Positions 24,245 to 35,639 of a stretch of 64,000 nucleotides of DNA are shown piece after piece. The notes below the pieces were generated by a model, which did no database searches, was not told where the DNA came from, and saw nothing but the letters and a program-made list of their open reading frames with translations. The position numbers were made by a program, and so were the translations under genes. Each line of letters starts with the position of its first letter. Position 1 is the stretch's first letter. The stretch is taken from the NCBI GenBank assembly GCA_947034885.2, contig OX344751.2, positions 45,103,082-45,167,081 of the forward strand, read 5' to 3'. The DNA is from Thuidium tamariscinum (lineage: Eukaryota > Streptophyta > Bryopsida > Hypnales > Thuidiaceae).

Positions 24245-25224
24245 TTAACCCCGCAAGACCCAAGGCCATTTTGGATTTAAAAACATCCTTGTTCAAGCCT
24301 CATAAATCTACATGTCACTAAGGTATGGAAATTTCAACTATATAATCTTATATTGTGCATGTTGTAGATGACATGAATCAAATTTGGAGTCATTTGGTGG
24401 CGTAGATTGCAAGATTATAATGTTTTAGATTGTAATGATTATAATGTGTTGAAAAAAGATGCTAAAATTTTCCTAAAAACACATTTAGAGGTGAAATTTG
24501 ATTTCTAAACCTACTCAAAAGAAAAAACTAAAAACTAAAAAGTGCTTCAAAATCAACATATGAACACATTGATGAGAAAAAATGTCATTCAATTGACTCA
24601 TTGTATTTGAAAATGACCTTGAAATAGCAAAAAGGGTACAAAAAACACATCTATGATTGAACTTTGACTAAAGTGCTTCAAGATTAGTCACTCATTACTT
24701 TTGGGATTGATATGAAAATTAAGTCACACAAACTAGACTAGATTGCACAATTTTTCCAAAAAAATACTATCAGAAATGGATACCATATGAAGAAACGAGT
24801 TGCCGAACTTCATTGTGATCCAAAAATGCTTGGCTTTTGAACTTTGGATTGCTCCCAAACATTCAAAACAACTTGGATTGCCATGAAAATTTGACTACAA
24901 TAACTATGCTTTTAGATGATACACAACCCAACAAATTTGATTGAAAACAAACATTGGATGAAGGAGATACAAGCCCCCAAAGTTGCAACCATAAGTGTAG
25001 TTTGGTGAACTCAAATTAAACTTGTGAACTTTGATTGGCTTCCAAAAAATCTATACATCTTGGATTGATTTGAAAATTGTATCACACAAACAAGACTAGG
25101 ATGGATATCTTTTCCAACAAGTTTTGTTGAATTCAAATATTGGATGCAAAAGTTATAGCATTTTGAAATAGGCTTCTAGAGTATGTGAAGCTACTTTTGA
25201 GCCCCTTGGGCATTGATGGGTTAA
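24245..25224. mobile_element. TTAA-flanked TIR element (about 970 bp)
   Basis: TTAA (24245-24248), then CCCCGCAAGACCCAAGGCC; the right end read inward is CCCATCAATGCCCAAGGGG, before TTAA (25221-25224). It has the same subfamily content as 53321-54291, e.g. the 'gattgcaagattataatgtttt' region at about 24405 and repeated 'cttggattg' blocks. No transposase frame. Confidence 0.75.
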
Positions 25225-26014
25225 ACTTGCATGCTGTAATTCAATGAAATTTTACCACCTATTAGATTTTGATATATCAAACTTTTCATTAAAATTTCAC
25301 TAAAAGAATATCAACACGCTACCTACTCAACCACATATTTAAGTTGCATATACTTAACTTCATCTTTTACTTCATATTAAGTTAAGTCTATAGTTAGTAA
25401 CTATTCAAGAATGCTGTATTATGTTCGCTTATCAAAATGCTAGAGCTATTATATTTGCAGAAATGTTAATTTTGGACCAAATCTCATCCAATTTGAACAG
25501 TTTTCCATGTGTTTACAGTAATGTTTTTTCCCATTTTGAGTACATAGTGATTTTAGTAGTCACCCTGCTCCAATTACAACCCCAAATCGGTAGGAAAAAC
25601 ACTGGTCCGGTTTCAAGAGAAAGAAGGGAAGTAGCGTAAGAACAAACGAAACGAAAGACAAGACAGCGAGATTGCACTTACGGTGACCATTTTAGATATG
25701 CAGATATGTACGTACGGTGAGGAAATGTTCTTTTCCAAACGGTAGAATATAAGTTACATCAATCATTCCCTCACCGCTGGTCGAAGCCAGGCATTCACTC
25801 TTCCCATCTCAACTTCACAATCCAAATTACAAGATATAAATTTGCAACCCCTCATTGTGCTGCCAAATGTAAGCAATAAACAACCTTAATCCAATTGGAA
25901 ATTCGAGGGCCTTATATCAGCGAGGAATAAGGAATAAATTCCATCAGCTGGAAAATAATGTGGTGACATGCACACTCTTTCCCATTTGCCAAATTGACAC
26001 AGACTAAAGACGAA
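25225..26014. other. Intergenic DNA leading into a gene-like island
   Basis: AT-rich until about 25550, then more mixed composition. No frame with a family resemblance. Confidence 0.35.
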
Positions 26015-26098
26015 CTAAGAAGCAGTCTTTTCAAGTTGGTGTAGCAAGAGTACTAAAGTGCCAACCACCACCTCTTCCACTGCCAAGCCGATTGCAGC
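26015..26098 (-). other. Exon-like segment, possible last exon of an unassigned gene
   Basis: On the minus strand an acceptor-like TTTTGCACAG precedes 27 codons and a TAG stop. The peptide begins AAIGLAVEEVVVGTLVLLLH and ends QLEKTAS; it is hydrophobic and could be a membrane segment. A second splice-like feature, CTTG followed by GTAAGAT on the minus strand near 26370, could end an upstream exon. The reading frame across the gap was not established. I do not recognise the protein, and chance is possible. Confidence 0.25.
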
Positions 26099-26739
26099 CT
26101 GTGCAAAACCATTCAAACAGACGTTCGGTCATTGAAAAAGGGAGAGCCCGAATTCCAGTTACCTACAAACATAAGTTGCAATCAACATACACGCAGCCTT
26201 TGAAATAGTACAACGCGGCTTGTTTTGGCGTGACTAGCCTGGTGACAGCCTGGAGTTGAGCCAATGCATCGAATTCTCAGAAGCCCCGCCAGGATGCAGC
26301 GTTAGTTTCTGTCAGACAATCTGATCAATGGCTCTGACAAAATAATTGCCGAGCATGAATTATCTTACCAAGTGGAGAGGGAAGCTTGTTCTTTTCCGTG
26401 CAGTCCAGTCTCCCTCCGAGCAGGAGAACATACCATATCTGCCTCGTCACAATGTGCCTCAATGATCAGTCAGTGGCATGGGTCGTAGGAAGCTCAAGAC
26501 AAAAACGCATGCCAATACCCAAATTCTAACTCATCTGGTGATTCGGAAGTTGGGATTCTCGCATATTCAATCTAGCTGAACATTTATATTGCTATATTGA
26601 GCTACGACATCCCGTCGTCTTATATTGAGAATGGTTGATTGAAGTACGTTCCTTCAATCCCAGCTGCATTGAGTACAGCACAACTATAATTCAGGCTGCA
26701 ATGAATTGATGATTGAGCTCCCAATGACTTTATCTCCCA

Positions 26740-27099
26740 ATGAGCAGCTCCAAGATTGGTTCTGACTCAGCCATCCACCTCCATGATCACAATCTGGTGG
26801 TTACGAATCTCGATTTTTCTGATATTCAGGATTTTGAAAATTCACTACTAAATATCATGCAGCCAACTCAACAAAAATCACATAAAATTACTTGCGACGA
26901 GAGAGAAGACATACCCGGGGAATGAGCCGAAAATAGAGTCCGGATTCTACGAAATTTATCGGAGCATTTCCATCTCATTCATCTGCATCTCATGTACATG
27001 AAGCTGCAGAATGTGGCACAGGTTTCAGTTGACGCACTACAAAGGATTTCTGACATCAGTTTGAAAAATCCTGAAGAGGTACTCAACTGCACTTGCTAG
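26740..27099 (+). pseudogene. Unassigned coding-like frame interrupted by a TGA
   Basis: The frame opens with ATG at 26740 (MSSSKIGSDSAIHLHD), reads 61 codons to TGA at 26923-26925, then stays open in the same frame to TAG at 27097-27099. The second part (starting AENRVRILRNLSEHF) has protein-like composition, including LHLMYMKLQNVAQVSVDALQ. A GT donor-like site follows GAAGAG at 27078-27079. The stop could be a CGA-to-TGA change, making this a decaying gene, or the two parts may be separate exons. I do not recognise the family. It lies upstream of, and on the same strand as, the XTH gene. Confidence 0.35.
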
Positions 27100-28064
27100 T
27101 ACACTGTGTCAGCAAAAAATACCACAGTGCAGCTCATCATGTAAAAGCCTCCCTCCCACCATGTCTGAGAATATACAAGTGTCAAGGATAGGCCGTGACA
27201 GAAGAATCTGGAGGGCTCATGATACAAGCGGCATTTGGCTCTTGTGCTGATAAAGTAAATCTGAAAATTCATTTCCACCACCAGCCCCAATAACAGAGCT
27301 AGGAAAGAATTCACAGCACTAATGTAGAAGTTATAAGAAGCAATCCTGGCTCCAGAACTCTGCACCACCAGCGCTGTTCTGAACTCCACCAAGTTCTGCC
27401 ACCAGGTATGCATTGCACACCCTGCCATCCTTGACTTGCTCAAGATCGTCCAGCTTGTTCCAAAGTCCATTCCATACGCAGTCAAGGTCTTCCTGTCTGC
27501 ATCTTTACATTAATGCTTCAGTCATGAGTAAGTTGTCTTCAAGATTCTCACCTACTGAGTCTGGATCTTTATACTTCCCAGCTCTCAGCTCTCTGATTGT
27601 AGAACTGTTCAAGCTACTGTAGTTCCGCAGTCCTCTGTGTTCCTAAATGTACAAATGAACCAATGGCATCCATTTTCTAACCCGATGTACAATGTATAGT
27701 ACTTCGTATCAATCTGTTAAATTTATAAAACTGAGCTGCAAGTCTCCGACACTGCCAGAGTAGTGTATCGAGATTGAGTCACTAGCTGTAGTGAAGCTTC
27801 GAATTCGGGTTACAAATGTCTTCTCAACAATAATTCCGAAATCTTGAAGAGGTCGACCTTGTATACAATGTCTTTCGCATATTCTCCAGTTGGAATTCAT
27901 AAAGAGATGGATCTCATGCTCTGTTCTTGGTCACCGTCCACTCCAGGATGTGTGAACTCGCTCTACAGTGGACACGGTAGCGTCTTTTTCATGTTTTTAG
28001 AAGCTTGCAATCTGTTTCAACTTTTCTTGGTCGTCTGACTGCAGAGAAGCATCGTCCTTGGAAG
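27100..28064 (+). promoter_or_regulatory. Region upstream of the XTH gene
   Basis: Composition is mixed rather than AT-rich. A TATAAA-like site (within 'aatttataaaactg', near 27723) and an in-frame upstream ATG at 28005 are visible, but the transcription start cannot be fixed by eye. The minus-strand open frame 27096-27485 has no family resemblance and is not called. Confidence 0.3.
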
Positions 28065-30444
28065 ATGGAGTCCAACAGGGCTGCTCTTGTGCTGCTGCTC
28101 CTAACTGTAACAATTCAGGCCGCCGCGGCTGCACAGCCGTTCACAGCAAACTACCTTGCCGAAACTGATACCTTCCATACCAGAGTTGTCGATGCCGGTG
28201 CACGCGTGGATCTCGTTCTGGACAAAACATCAGGTACAATTGTGAAACATTCGCAAAATAACAGTCAATAGCTGAAGCTCCTAAATTCATAGTAGTGGGT
28301 ACGGTCTTGCTGAATGTGATACATCCCACAGAGAATCGTTTCAATGGTTACTGGATATGTCCAAGTAGCAATTTGGGAACGGGCAGTTCAGACTGCATCG
28401 TTTAACTTGTTTCCATGTTTCCAACTTGGGTCAAGGCACCAGTTGTATTCAATTGAACATCTAGTTGTGCATAATCTCTCATTTTGTTGATCCCTAGTCC
28501 TCTTTTTAAATCACTCGCCATGCTAGCATAATAAGTATTACTCGGTGATCTCAAAGTTTCTATGCAGTTGAATTGTGTGATTGGTCAGTCACAAGTGCAT
28601 CTACATTTTCTTCCAATGCCCATTCACCAAGGTCTGAAGCCCTCTACTTGTGTTCATTCAAGCTACAATATTCCGGGTTGAAGTCTTTACCTTTCGCTGT
28701 AAAAACGCTATCAGAGTTCTGCAACTAATGTGATCCAATTGCGTCTTGCTGCGCAGCTGCTGCATTTGGATCCAAGGGCAACTATCTGTTTGGGAGCATT
28801 GGAATGGGGATCAAATTGGTGCCGGGAAACTCTGCAGGGACCGTCACTGCTTACTACGTAAGATACTGACTACTGGTTAGCCTCGGCATAAGGTAGCAAA
28901 GTAACAACACCCAAAAGCAAAATCTGACCCCGAAGCGAGCCCTACTAAGTCTTGGATACAATGCAGATATTGAATATGAGGATGAACACACTAACACCGT
29001 TTTTGGTACACCTAAGGTCAGATTTGGAAAATTGACAACCTTTACATATAGTAACTATGCAAATGTGTAGGAATATATTTCAATTGCTCACAAAGCATTT
29101 AAAATTTAATTAAGCCATTTTGATAACAGGAACGATGATCAGTCCCTCTTGAGTATAGTTACCTTGTGTCCAATACTCAAGTCACGTTTGAACTTGGATC
29201 ATAATCGCTTCATATTAATGGAGTGTATCCGACCTGCAGCTGTCGTCAGCAGGTGGACAGCACGATGAGATGGACTTCGAGTTTCTCGGCAACAAGGCAG
29301 GCCAACCCTACATTCTGCAGACCAATGTGTTCGCCAAGGGAAAGGGAAGCCGCGAGCAGCGTATCAACCTCTGGTTCGACCCAACTGCCGACTTCCACAC
29401 ATATTCTCTGCTCTGGAACAAGGATATAATTGTGTAAGCTCCTCATGCTTCAACCTCTGCATCTAAACATCAGTGCAGCACATGTCGTTTGTTTCGAGGA
29501 CCACGTAGTTAACATAACCATAATATAAACTAAGATAAGAGCCTCTACTCACCACGCTCCGTAAACCAAATATATCATGACTAAATGTTATTCAAGCAAC
29601 AACCTTAATGAAATCTGCCAAATGCAAATACTCTATATGTAGACCTAGGTTTTAATCTTTTCCTTCTCAAAGTAAGGCTTTCAATGAGTGAGGAAGATCA
29701 GAGAGCATGGTTTTAGTTGAAACACCACAATGACTTTTTAAATTCATTACTAATTCCATACAACTCCATATATTATGAAACAGCTTTGCGTTGGGTAACA
29801 ATCAAAAATTGCTCTTGCCAACAACCAAAAATTTCAACAATAATTGTCACCAATGTGAAAATAGATCAGATCCTTATTGTGGCGGTTTTGGGTTCCTTAC
29901 GTTAATCCCTAAACCCCTCGCTCTCTTCAGATTCTATGTGGACACGACCCCCATTCGCGTCTTCAAGAACAGCGAAGACCTTGGAGTGCCATTCCCCAAC
30001 AACCAAGGAGTCGGCATCTACGCAAGTCTGTGGGACGGGAGCGCATGGGCGACTGACGGTGGCAAAGTTGGCCTGGATTGGAACGCAGCTCCCTTCGTTG
30101 CATCTTTCCAAGGTCGGTCACCAGACATGCTCCTGTGTAGAAAGCTTTGAAAGTAATAGTGCTGGCCCAGACTTGACATGCTAATCTTGAGGAATTAATG
30201 ATTGCTGAATGCAAAATGTGCTCGAACAGGTTTCGGTATCGACTCTTGCGAAGTACAAGGTGGCGTCGATGCTTGCAAGTACGGCAACCAGTGGTGGCAA
30301 GGAGCCGCCTACCAAGACCTGAATGCAAACCAAATTGGTCAGCTCAAGAATGTGCGCAGCAAGCATATGGTCTACGACTACTGCACCGACAGGCAGAGGA
30401 CTCCAAATGCGCCTGTAGAATGTGCACGCAACTGGTACGAATAG
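28065..30444 (+). CDS. XTH: Xyloglucan endotransglucosylase/hydrolase (GH16), five exons
   Basis: Exons 28065-28233, 28757-28857, 29240-29433, 29931-30112 and 30230-30444 splice with GT/AG borders into 287 codons (286 aa), the usual XTH length. Residues 1 to about 24 are a signal peptide (hydrophobic [11 protein letters not shown] then Ala-rich), so the enzyme is secreted to the cell wall. It would cut xyloglucan and rejoin it to another chain, or hydrolyse it. The GH16 catalytic motif is [11 protein letters not shown]; family members usually have DEIDFEFLG, so Ile is Met here while the Asp and Glu residues are kept. Other family blocks are [53 protein letters not shown] and [11 protein letters not shown]. 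The XET C-terminal domain has four Cys (DSC, DAC, YDYC, VEC) and ends ECARNWYE. The common N-glycosylation sequon after the catalytic motif is absent (NKA). An upstream in-frame ATG at 28005 would add 20 residues before the signal peptide, so 28065 is preferred. Confidence 0.95.
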
Positions 30445-31759
30445 ATCTTCCTTGAAGCCTTCCACAGCGCTCATCTCGAGAGACCGGACCCAATTTTGCA
30501 CCAACTTTAACCGCAAAAGAACTTTCATCGGGCCGGCAGATCAGTGCTTTCTGGAAGCAGAGGACACTACTCACCCAAGCCACCTTTCTTCAGCGGCTCA
30601 AAAGGAAGGCCGAACTTCTGTCAAAAGCCCGTCACCTCAAGTGTTGTGTGTTAGATGTATCCAGGATGGTTGCTAAGGGCCTCGTTGCATTCTTTACTGT
30701 TAAAATGCATTCATTCTTTTACATAAGTGCAGAGATTAAGCATGACCTGTAACTTTAAACCTTGTTTTCTGCAATAGCAAATAAGGCTGGGTATGTTTCC
30801 TAAGTTCCGATGGACTCCGCTTTTTATGCACTCAACGTACCATGTACACTTCTGACAAGTAATAAAAGAGAGTCTGTTTGAAAGTCACGATTACATCTAC
30901 TTGGGTGCACTGTCGTGGGCGTTTGACTCCACAAGTAGGAGATACTTACAAGACTTGAGCCGAGGAAACAGAGAGAAACTTCCATGCGAATTAAAATCAC
31001 GGTGACTTCGGGCAATGATTGTGGGATTCGATGGCGAATAAAGACAATTCAAAAGGTAACGCAAAAGCAGTAGTCAACTGAGAAAACACTGCATTTCTTG
31101 TTCCAATATCAATCATTTAGGGGATCACAGCAGAATGAGGCAACCCTAACCCTAACTTTTGAGGTTTAGGGTGAAGTCGAGTCACGGACATACGTACACC
31201 AGTTTCCAATGGCGATCGCTGGAGAAATCAGAAAGGGCAAGGATAGATACGACGAACAGCATTCAAGAACCTTCTCGCTCTTTAACTCAGCGCTAGTTCG
31301 AGCATGTTCCCAACGATTGTCGTTTCCAATTGAAAGGTTACAGCTGAAACACAGAGTGTTGAAAAAGAAAAGACAAAAACTGAAAACCTAAATAGCAAAA
31401 AAATAAAACGAAAAAAACGACTACTCTTCGTAAAAATGAGGCCAGAAGACCAAGAAGCAGAGTCTCACCAAAAGCTGAAAAATGAAGCAAAAAAGGTATT
31501 CAAACAGCGCCACATTGTGACAACCACAAGAATAGAGCAAGACAAGATTTCAGAGGGCAGGATCAGCAGCGTTGCGGCATTCAACCGCTCCCCACGTTTC
31601 ATTCACGTCATTAAAAAATAGGAACCAGATGTGCCCAAACGCAAAACCGGCTACAACATCCTTGATTCCGCAACTCAAACACACGCAAGTAGCGAGTGCT
31701 CTGGCCGCAACCCGTGGCCCCAAACTACATCCTGGACGCCCAGCCCTAACCTCAAACGC
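30445..31759. other. XTH 3' flank and intergenic DNA
   Basis: 30445 to about 30900 is the probable 3' UTR and downstream region of XTH. A short telomere-like run CCCTAACCCTAAC occurs at about 31143-31155. Open frames at 31209-31391 and 31436-31621 are lysine-rich and short, with no family resemblance. The region just before 31760 would be the 3' UTR of eL39. Confidence 0.4.
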
Positions 31760-31915
31760 CTACAGACCCAGCTTGGTTCTGCGCCAGTGCCTCCGCTTGG
31801 CGTTGTAGCGGATGGTGTTGTCCGTCCGCATACGGATCCAGTGCGGAATGGGGCGGTTCTGCTTCATCTTCTTGCCCAGCTTCTTCTTGATCAGGAAAGT
31901 CTTCTGGGACGGCAT
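31760..31915 (-). CDS. RPL39: 60S ribosomal protein eL39
   Basis: An uninterrupted 51-codon frame, the exact length of eukaryotic eL39. It starts [20 protein letters not shown], continues with the conserved [20 protein letters not shown] and ends [11 protein letters not shown]. The protein sits in the large ribosomal subunit at the nascent-peptide exit tunnel. The start is the Met at 31915-31913: it matches the family N-terminus, although the frame remains open 38 codons upstream. No intron interrupts the coding part, unlike eL39 genes I know in many plants and animals, so a retrocopy is conceivable. However, the perfectly kept frame and the upstream telo-box argue for a working gene. It is transcribed away from the tRNA-Ala gene 203 bp upstream. 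Confidence 0.95.
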   Translation of the reverse strand: MPSQKTFLIKKKLGKKMKQNRPIPHWIRMRTDNTIRYNAKRRHWRRTKLGL

Positions 31916-32047
31916 GGCGACACGCGGACACGCGACGCTGGAGCTCAGCTTGAAAACGGCGAGCGAGGGCAGGAATCGAAAGAAAGACAGAGACAGCCCC
32001 TTCGGGTATTTCAGTCGCAGAGGAGGCAAAGCACAATTGTCAGTCCA

Positions 32048-32056
32048 AAACCCTAA
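32048..32056. promoter_or_regulatory. Telo-box upstream of eL39
   Basis: AAACCCTAA, 132 bp upstream of the eL39 ATG. Telo-boxes are well known in promoters and 5' leaders of plant ribosomal-protein and translation genes, where they coordinate expression in dividing cells. A TATA-like 'taattatac' (minus strand, around 32063-32072) lies just further upstream. Confidence 0.65.
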
Positions 32057-32118
32057 TTCCTTAGTATAATTACTGAAACATGATCGATCCCCCGCAGCAA
32101 CATGGGCAGATAGTTAAC

Positions 32119-32191
32119 GGGGGTGTAGCTCAAATGGAAGAGCGCTCGCTTTGCATGCGAGAGGTACCGGGATCGATACCCGGCGTCTCCA
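32119..32191 (+). tRNA. trnA-UGC: tRNA-Ala (anticodon TGC)
   Basis: A cloverleaf can be drawn: acceptor stem GGGGGTG with CGTCTCC (two or three G-T pairs), D-arm AGCTCAAATGGAAGAGC, anticodon arm CTCGC-TTTGCAT-GCGAG with TGC in the loop, and T-arm CCGGG-ATCGATA-CCCGG. The body closely matches plant nuclear tRNA-Ala. Deviations are GGAA for the usual GGTA in the D-loop and ATCGATA for the usual TTCGATT in the T-loop, so the normally invariant T54 is A. That also weakens the box B promoter. The stems are intact, so it may be functional or an early pseudogene. Confidence 0.85.
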
Positions 32192-32228
32192 ATCTGAAGA
32201 TCTACTCAAAATCTGATAGCACGTTCAC

Positions 32229-32233
32229 TTTTT
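32229..32233 (+). terminator. Candidate Pol III terminator of tRNA-Ala
   Basis: A run of five T on the coding strand, 38 nt beyond the discriminator base of the tRNA, is the first T-run of at least four downstream. Confidence 0.5.
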
Positions 32234-32319
32234 ATATAGAAATTTATGACATTACATTCTTGAATTCAATCCATGAACATTGATATAGACATTTTGTTAG
32301 ATGGATGAAAGAGAATCTT

Positions 32320-33252
32320 TTAACCCCTAAAGGACCATTGTCCCTTCAGGGGACAAATGCAATTTTGGGCAAGTACCTACAGGCTGAATTTTTGTCCTAA
32401 TTTTTTAAAACTTTTTTTGAAGATAGAAAAATTGAATATCTTTGTGGGGATATAATTTTTTTTCCAATCGGTGCCCGGGATCAAAAGTTATGCCCAAATA
32501 AGCTCAAAACAGGACGGCGGGCAGTACGGGTAGCAAAGAAAATTTTTGAATTTTTTTTTTTGAATATTTTTTCTTATAGATTATATATTTTTTTTCTATC
32601 TAGGAAGCTTTGATTCATTTTATTTGGATTTGTTATAAGAAAGTTATAGACATTCTTGTTTTCGAGCAATTAGAGCATTTTCTTGAAAAAAATAACTCGT
32701 AAGATTCATTTCTAGATGCAATTTTTGCAATTTTTCAAAAAAACAAATTTTTCATGGTTTAGTTTACTTGCTAGAACAATCTCACCATTAGGATTAGTGC
32801 ATTTTAATTCCATCTAAAAGATATTAATATTTTAGATTTTCCTTCTATCTTGTACCTACTTCTACTTAACAATTTTTTTAAGAATGGAAATTAAGTTTTT
32901 TTGAATTTCTTTTTTTTCCCCTAGATTCTCAACTCAATTTTGCACTATAAATATTTAAAGCTCAAAACTCTTTAGTGTAAAATTTTTAAGTTAAAAATGT
33001 TCAAAGTCAAAAAATCCAATCCCGCAATGTGTTGAAAAACTTGTTTTTCCCACTTTAAATGCAAGTATCTTGCAATCTGTCTAGTCGAAAATTCTGAAAT
33101 TTTTTCCACACTATCTTAGACTAGTGAGGTATAAGATCCTACGGTTAGATGTGGAAAAAAAATTAATTAAATTTTTTTTTACTCTTTGCTATAGAATTGG
33201 CAGTTTTTAGTGTTTTGGGGCAGAAAACAGGGCTTGGTCCTTTAGGGGTTAA
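32320..33252. mobile_element. TTAA-flanked TIR element (933 bp, reference copy)
   Basis: TTAA (32320-32323), then CCCCTAAAGGACCA; the right end is TGGTCCTTTAGGGG then TTAA (33249-33252). The inverted ends are perfect over 14 bp. No open frame of transposase size, so it is non-autonomous. The interior matches 34312-35238 (inverted), the split copy 45276-53123 and the decayed copy at 56535-57442. Confidence 0.9.
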
Positions 33253-34311
33253 AGTCTTTATACTTTTTCATTTAAAATAAATAAATTTATGGCATTACAT
33301 TCTTGAACTTAATCTATGAACATCAACACAAACACATAGTATTGATGGATTACAGAGTATCTTTTTATATGGGATTGGTAATTCAACTACAAACACCTCT
33401 CATTTTGATTTCACTCTAACATCTAAACTTTATCTTGTTGAAATGCAAAAGAATATATAAAGAATACATGACCATTTTGTAAATGCAATAATGATCCAAA
33501 TTAGAGGTACCATATGTCATTAGATTTTATCCATTAAAAATACAAATTTTTACCACTACTATGTAACATTACTAATTAGCTAATCTCCTTCTTTCAAGTC
33601 CCAAGAAGGAAAGTGCATCCATTTCTAAGATACTTTGAAGAAGATGACTTCAATTTAATTACAATATGGTCATTGGTCTATAAAAAATATTGTAGCTAAT
33701 GCTAGGGGAGGCCACTGTCAATTTGGAAGAATGCAAAAGCAATGACTAAACACATTCGTTAATAATATTATGTATAATAATGATGTTAGCATATTAGTGC
33801 AAAGCCATTTATAATACATTTCTTTTACTCGTATAATATAGGTACACTACAACATAAAAAAGAGTGTATAATATAAATTCCTAGACTCATGGGCTCATAG
33901 ATTCTATGTTCACATATTAGCACTCACATTATGTATAAGATAAATATTTCCAAAATGACCCCTAATCCAATTGTGACCCCTACTATTGTATTCAATTGGG
34001 ATATCTTGCATTCTAATGTGGTGAAAATTATAAAAGATTTGTATTAGGCAACTTCAATGTGGAAATAGGGGCAAAAGGGGAAGAAAAGTCATTGTTTTAT
34101 AACTTCAAGAAACACCTCTACTAGTTTAGATGCATGAACAAAGATTCCTTCATTAGTCCACAATTTGAATGAATGCTTATAGATACCATTACAACTACAT
34201 AGGGAGTTCAAAGAACCACATTAGAATCCAAATGAATGATAATAGTTTTTCTTAGGGATAATCAAATGGAAAGTCATATGTTTTTGCTTTGACCACCTAT
34301 AATATTTTTTT
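33253..34311. other. AT-rich spacer between two TTAA elements
   Basis: No gene or defined repeat. The spacer starts with sequence resembling that just before 32320 ('ttatggcattacattcttga' near 33292 and 'tttatgacattacattcttg' near 32244), so a local direct duplication brackets the 933-bp element. Confidence 0.45.
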
Positions 34312-35238
34312 TTAACCCCTAAAGGACCACAACTATGTTTCCACCAAAACTGCTCCAAAACTGTCATTTCTAGGATAGCTACCAAATTTCAGAAAAAAAA
34401 ACATTTTTTGACACATGTAACCATAGGATCTTTTAGAGCACTAGTTTGGGAAGATGTAGAAAAAATTTCAAAAATTTCCACCTTGTAGATTGCAAGATAT
34501 TAGTGTTTGAAGTTACAAAAATCATTTTTTTTCTATTGCAAAAATCTGGGCAGCTGCACTTTAGAAGGCCACATTTGTATGAAAAAATGTCCAAAATGGT
34601 TGCAACTCTTTGGATTCATCCTCCAATTCAAGTTGGCTACATGCTTAAAAATTTTCATATCATTTGGAATTGTACAACATGTACAAAAAAATAGTAAGTA
34701 GAAAGAAGTAGAGAATGATTCAAAATACAAAAATGGTAACAATTTATTTATTGAATTGAAAAATGCTAATCCCAATGGTTCAAATATTGTAATAAACAAT
34801 TTACACCCAATGTTTTTATTTTTTTTCAGAAATATTGAAAATTGAGTAAAATGAAGGACTTCAAAGTTTATTTTAGAAAAGAGAATCCATAACTACCTGC
34901 AAATCCTTCATAAGTTTTGACTCATTAATCCAAATGGAATGATTCAAAGCTTCCCATGCATATATGAATCTATAAAACCAATTTCAAATTTTTATTTCCA
35001 AAAAAAGTAATTTTTTCAGATCTGCCCGAACTGCCCGAGTTGAGAAACAAACAACATTTTATGCAATAACTTTTCAACCATGTAGTCAAAAGTCACGAAA
35101 ATTATTGGGCTTTGAAGATACTCCTCATCCACACCTTCTATTAAAGTTTGATTCCAAAATATGGAAATCTCTAGCTACACGTACCTGCCCAAAATTGCTA
35201 TGTTGCCAAAAAAGGCATGTTGGTCCTTAAGGGGTTAA
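34312..35238. mobile_element. TTAA-flanked TIR element (927 bp, inverted relative to 32320-33252)
   Basis: TTAA (34312-34315), then CCCCTAAAGGACCA; the right end is GGTCCTTAAGGGG, then TTAA (35235-35238). The left half (for example 'ccaaaactgctccaaaactg', 'ataggatctttta') is the inverse of the right half of its relatives, showing opposite orientation. Non-coding. Confidence 0.9.
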
Positions 35239-35639
35239 TTGAAAAACGAATTACCTGAAACATGTGAAAAATTCTCAAATTTCATTGTTTTATTGCACCC
35301 AAAAAAACCCTTAAAAATGATCTGTAATATAAGTCTAAATATGTGTAGTGACCAAAAGGTCAACAATAGATATGCTTACCTTGTACCTCAATGGATACCT
35401 CAATACATGTATCATACCTTATATGTACCTTCTACAGTATGTCAAGAAATCCCAACCAAAAACACCCATGTCACGTCCATTCTTTCAATCAACAGAATGC
35501 ATTTTGAGGGCTCCATCATTTAGGGTTTCCAGCTTCCGACCGAGTAGTTCCCTGCCCACTCTTGCTGGGGGGACCTCTTGCGAGCTCGGCACGACGTGTT
35601 CGCCTTCGGAGCCTTTTAAATTGGAGAGTCACGGTCACG

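Noticed and set aside
29902..30583. Several minus-strand and alternative-frame ORFs
   Set aside because: They overlap XTH exons 4 and 5, which have clear family identity and splice sites.
31143..31155. Telomere-like CCCTAACCCTAAC
   Set aside because: Only about two units; interstitial telo-motifs of this size are common near plant genes.
31631..32069. Overlapping plus-strand frames of up to 141 codons
   Set aside because: They are shadows across the eL39 gene on the other strand; only the minus strand has a known protein.
32080..32283. Plus-strand frame of 67 codons
   Set aside because: It is translation through the tRNA-Ala gene.
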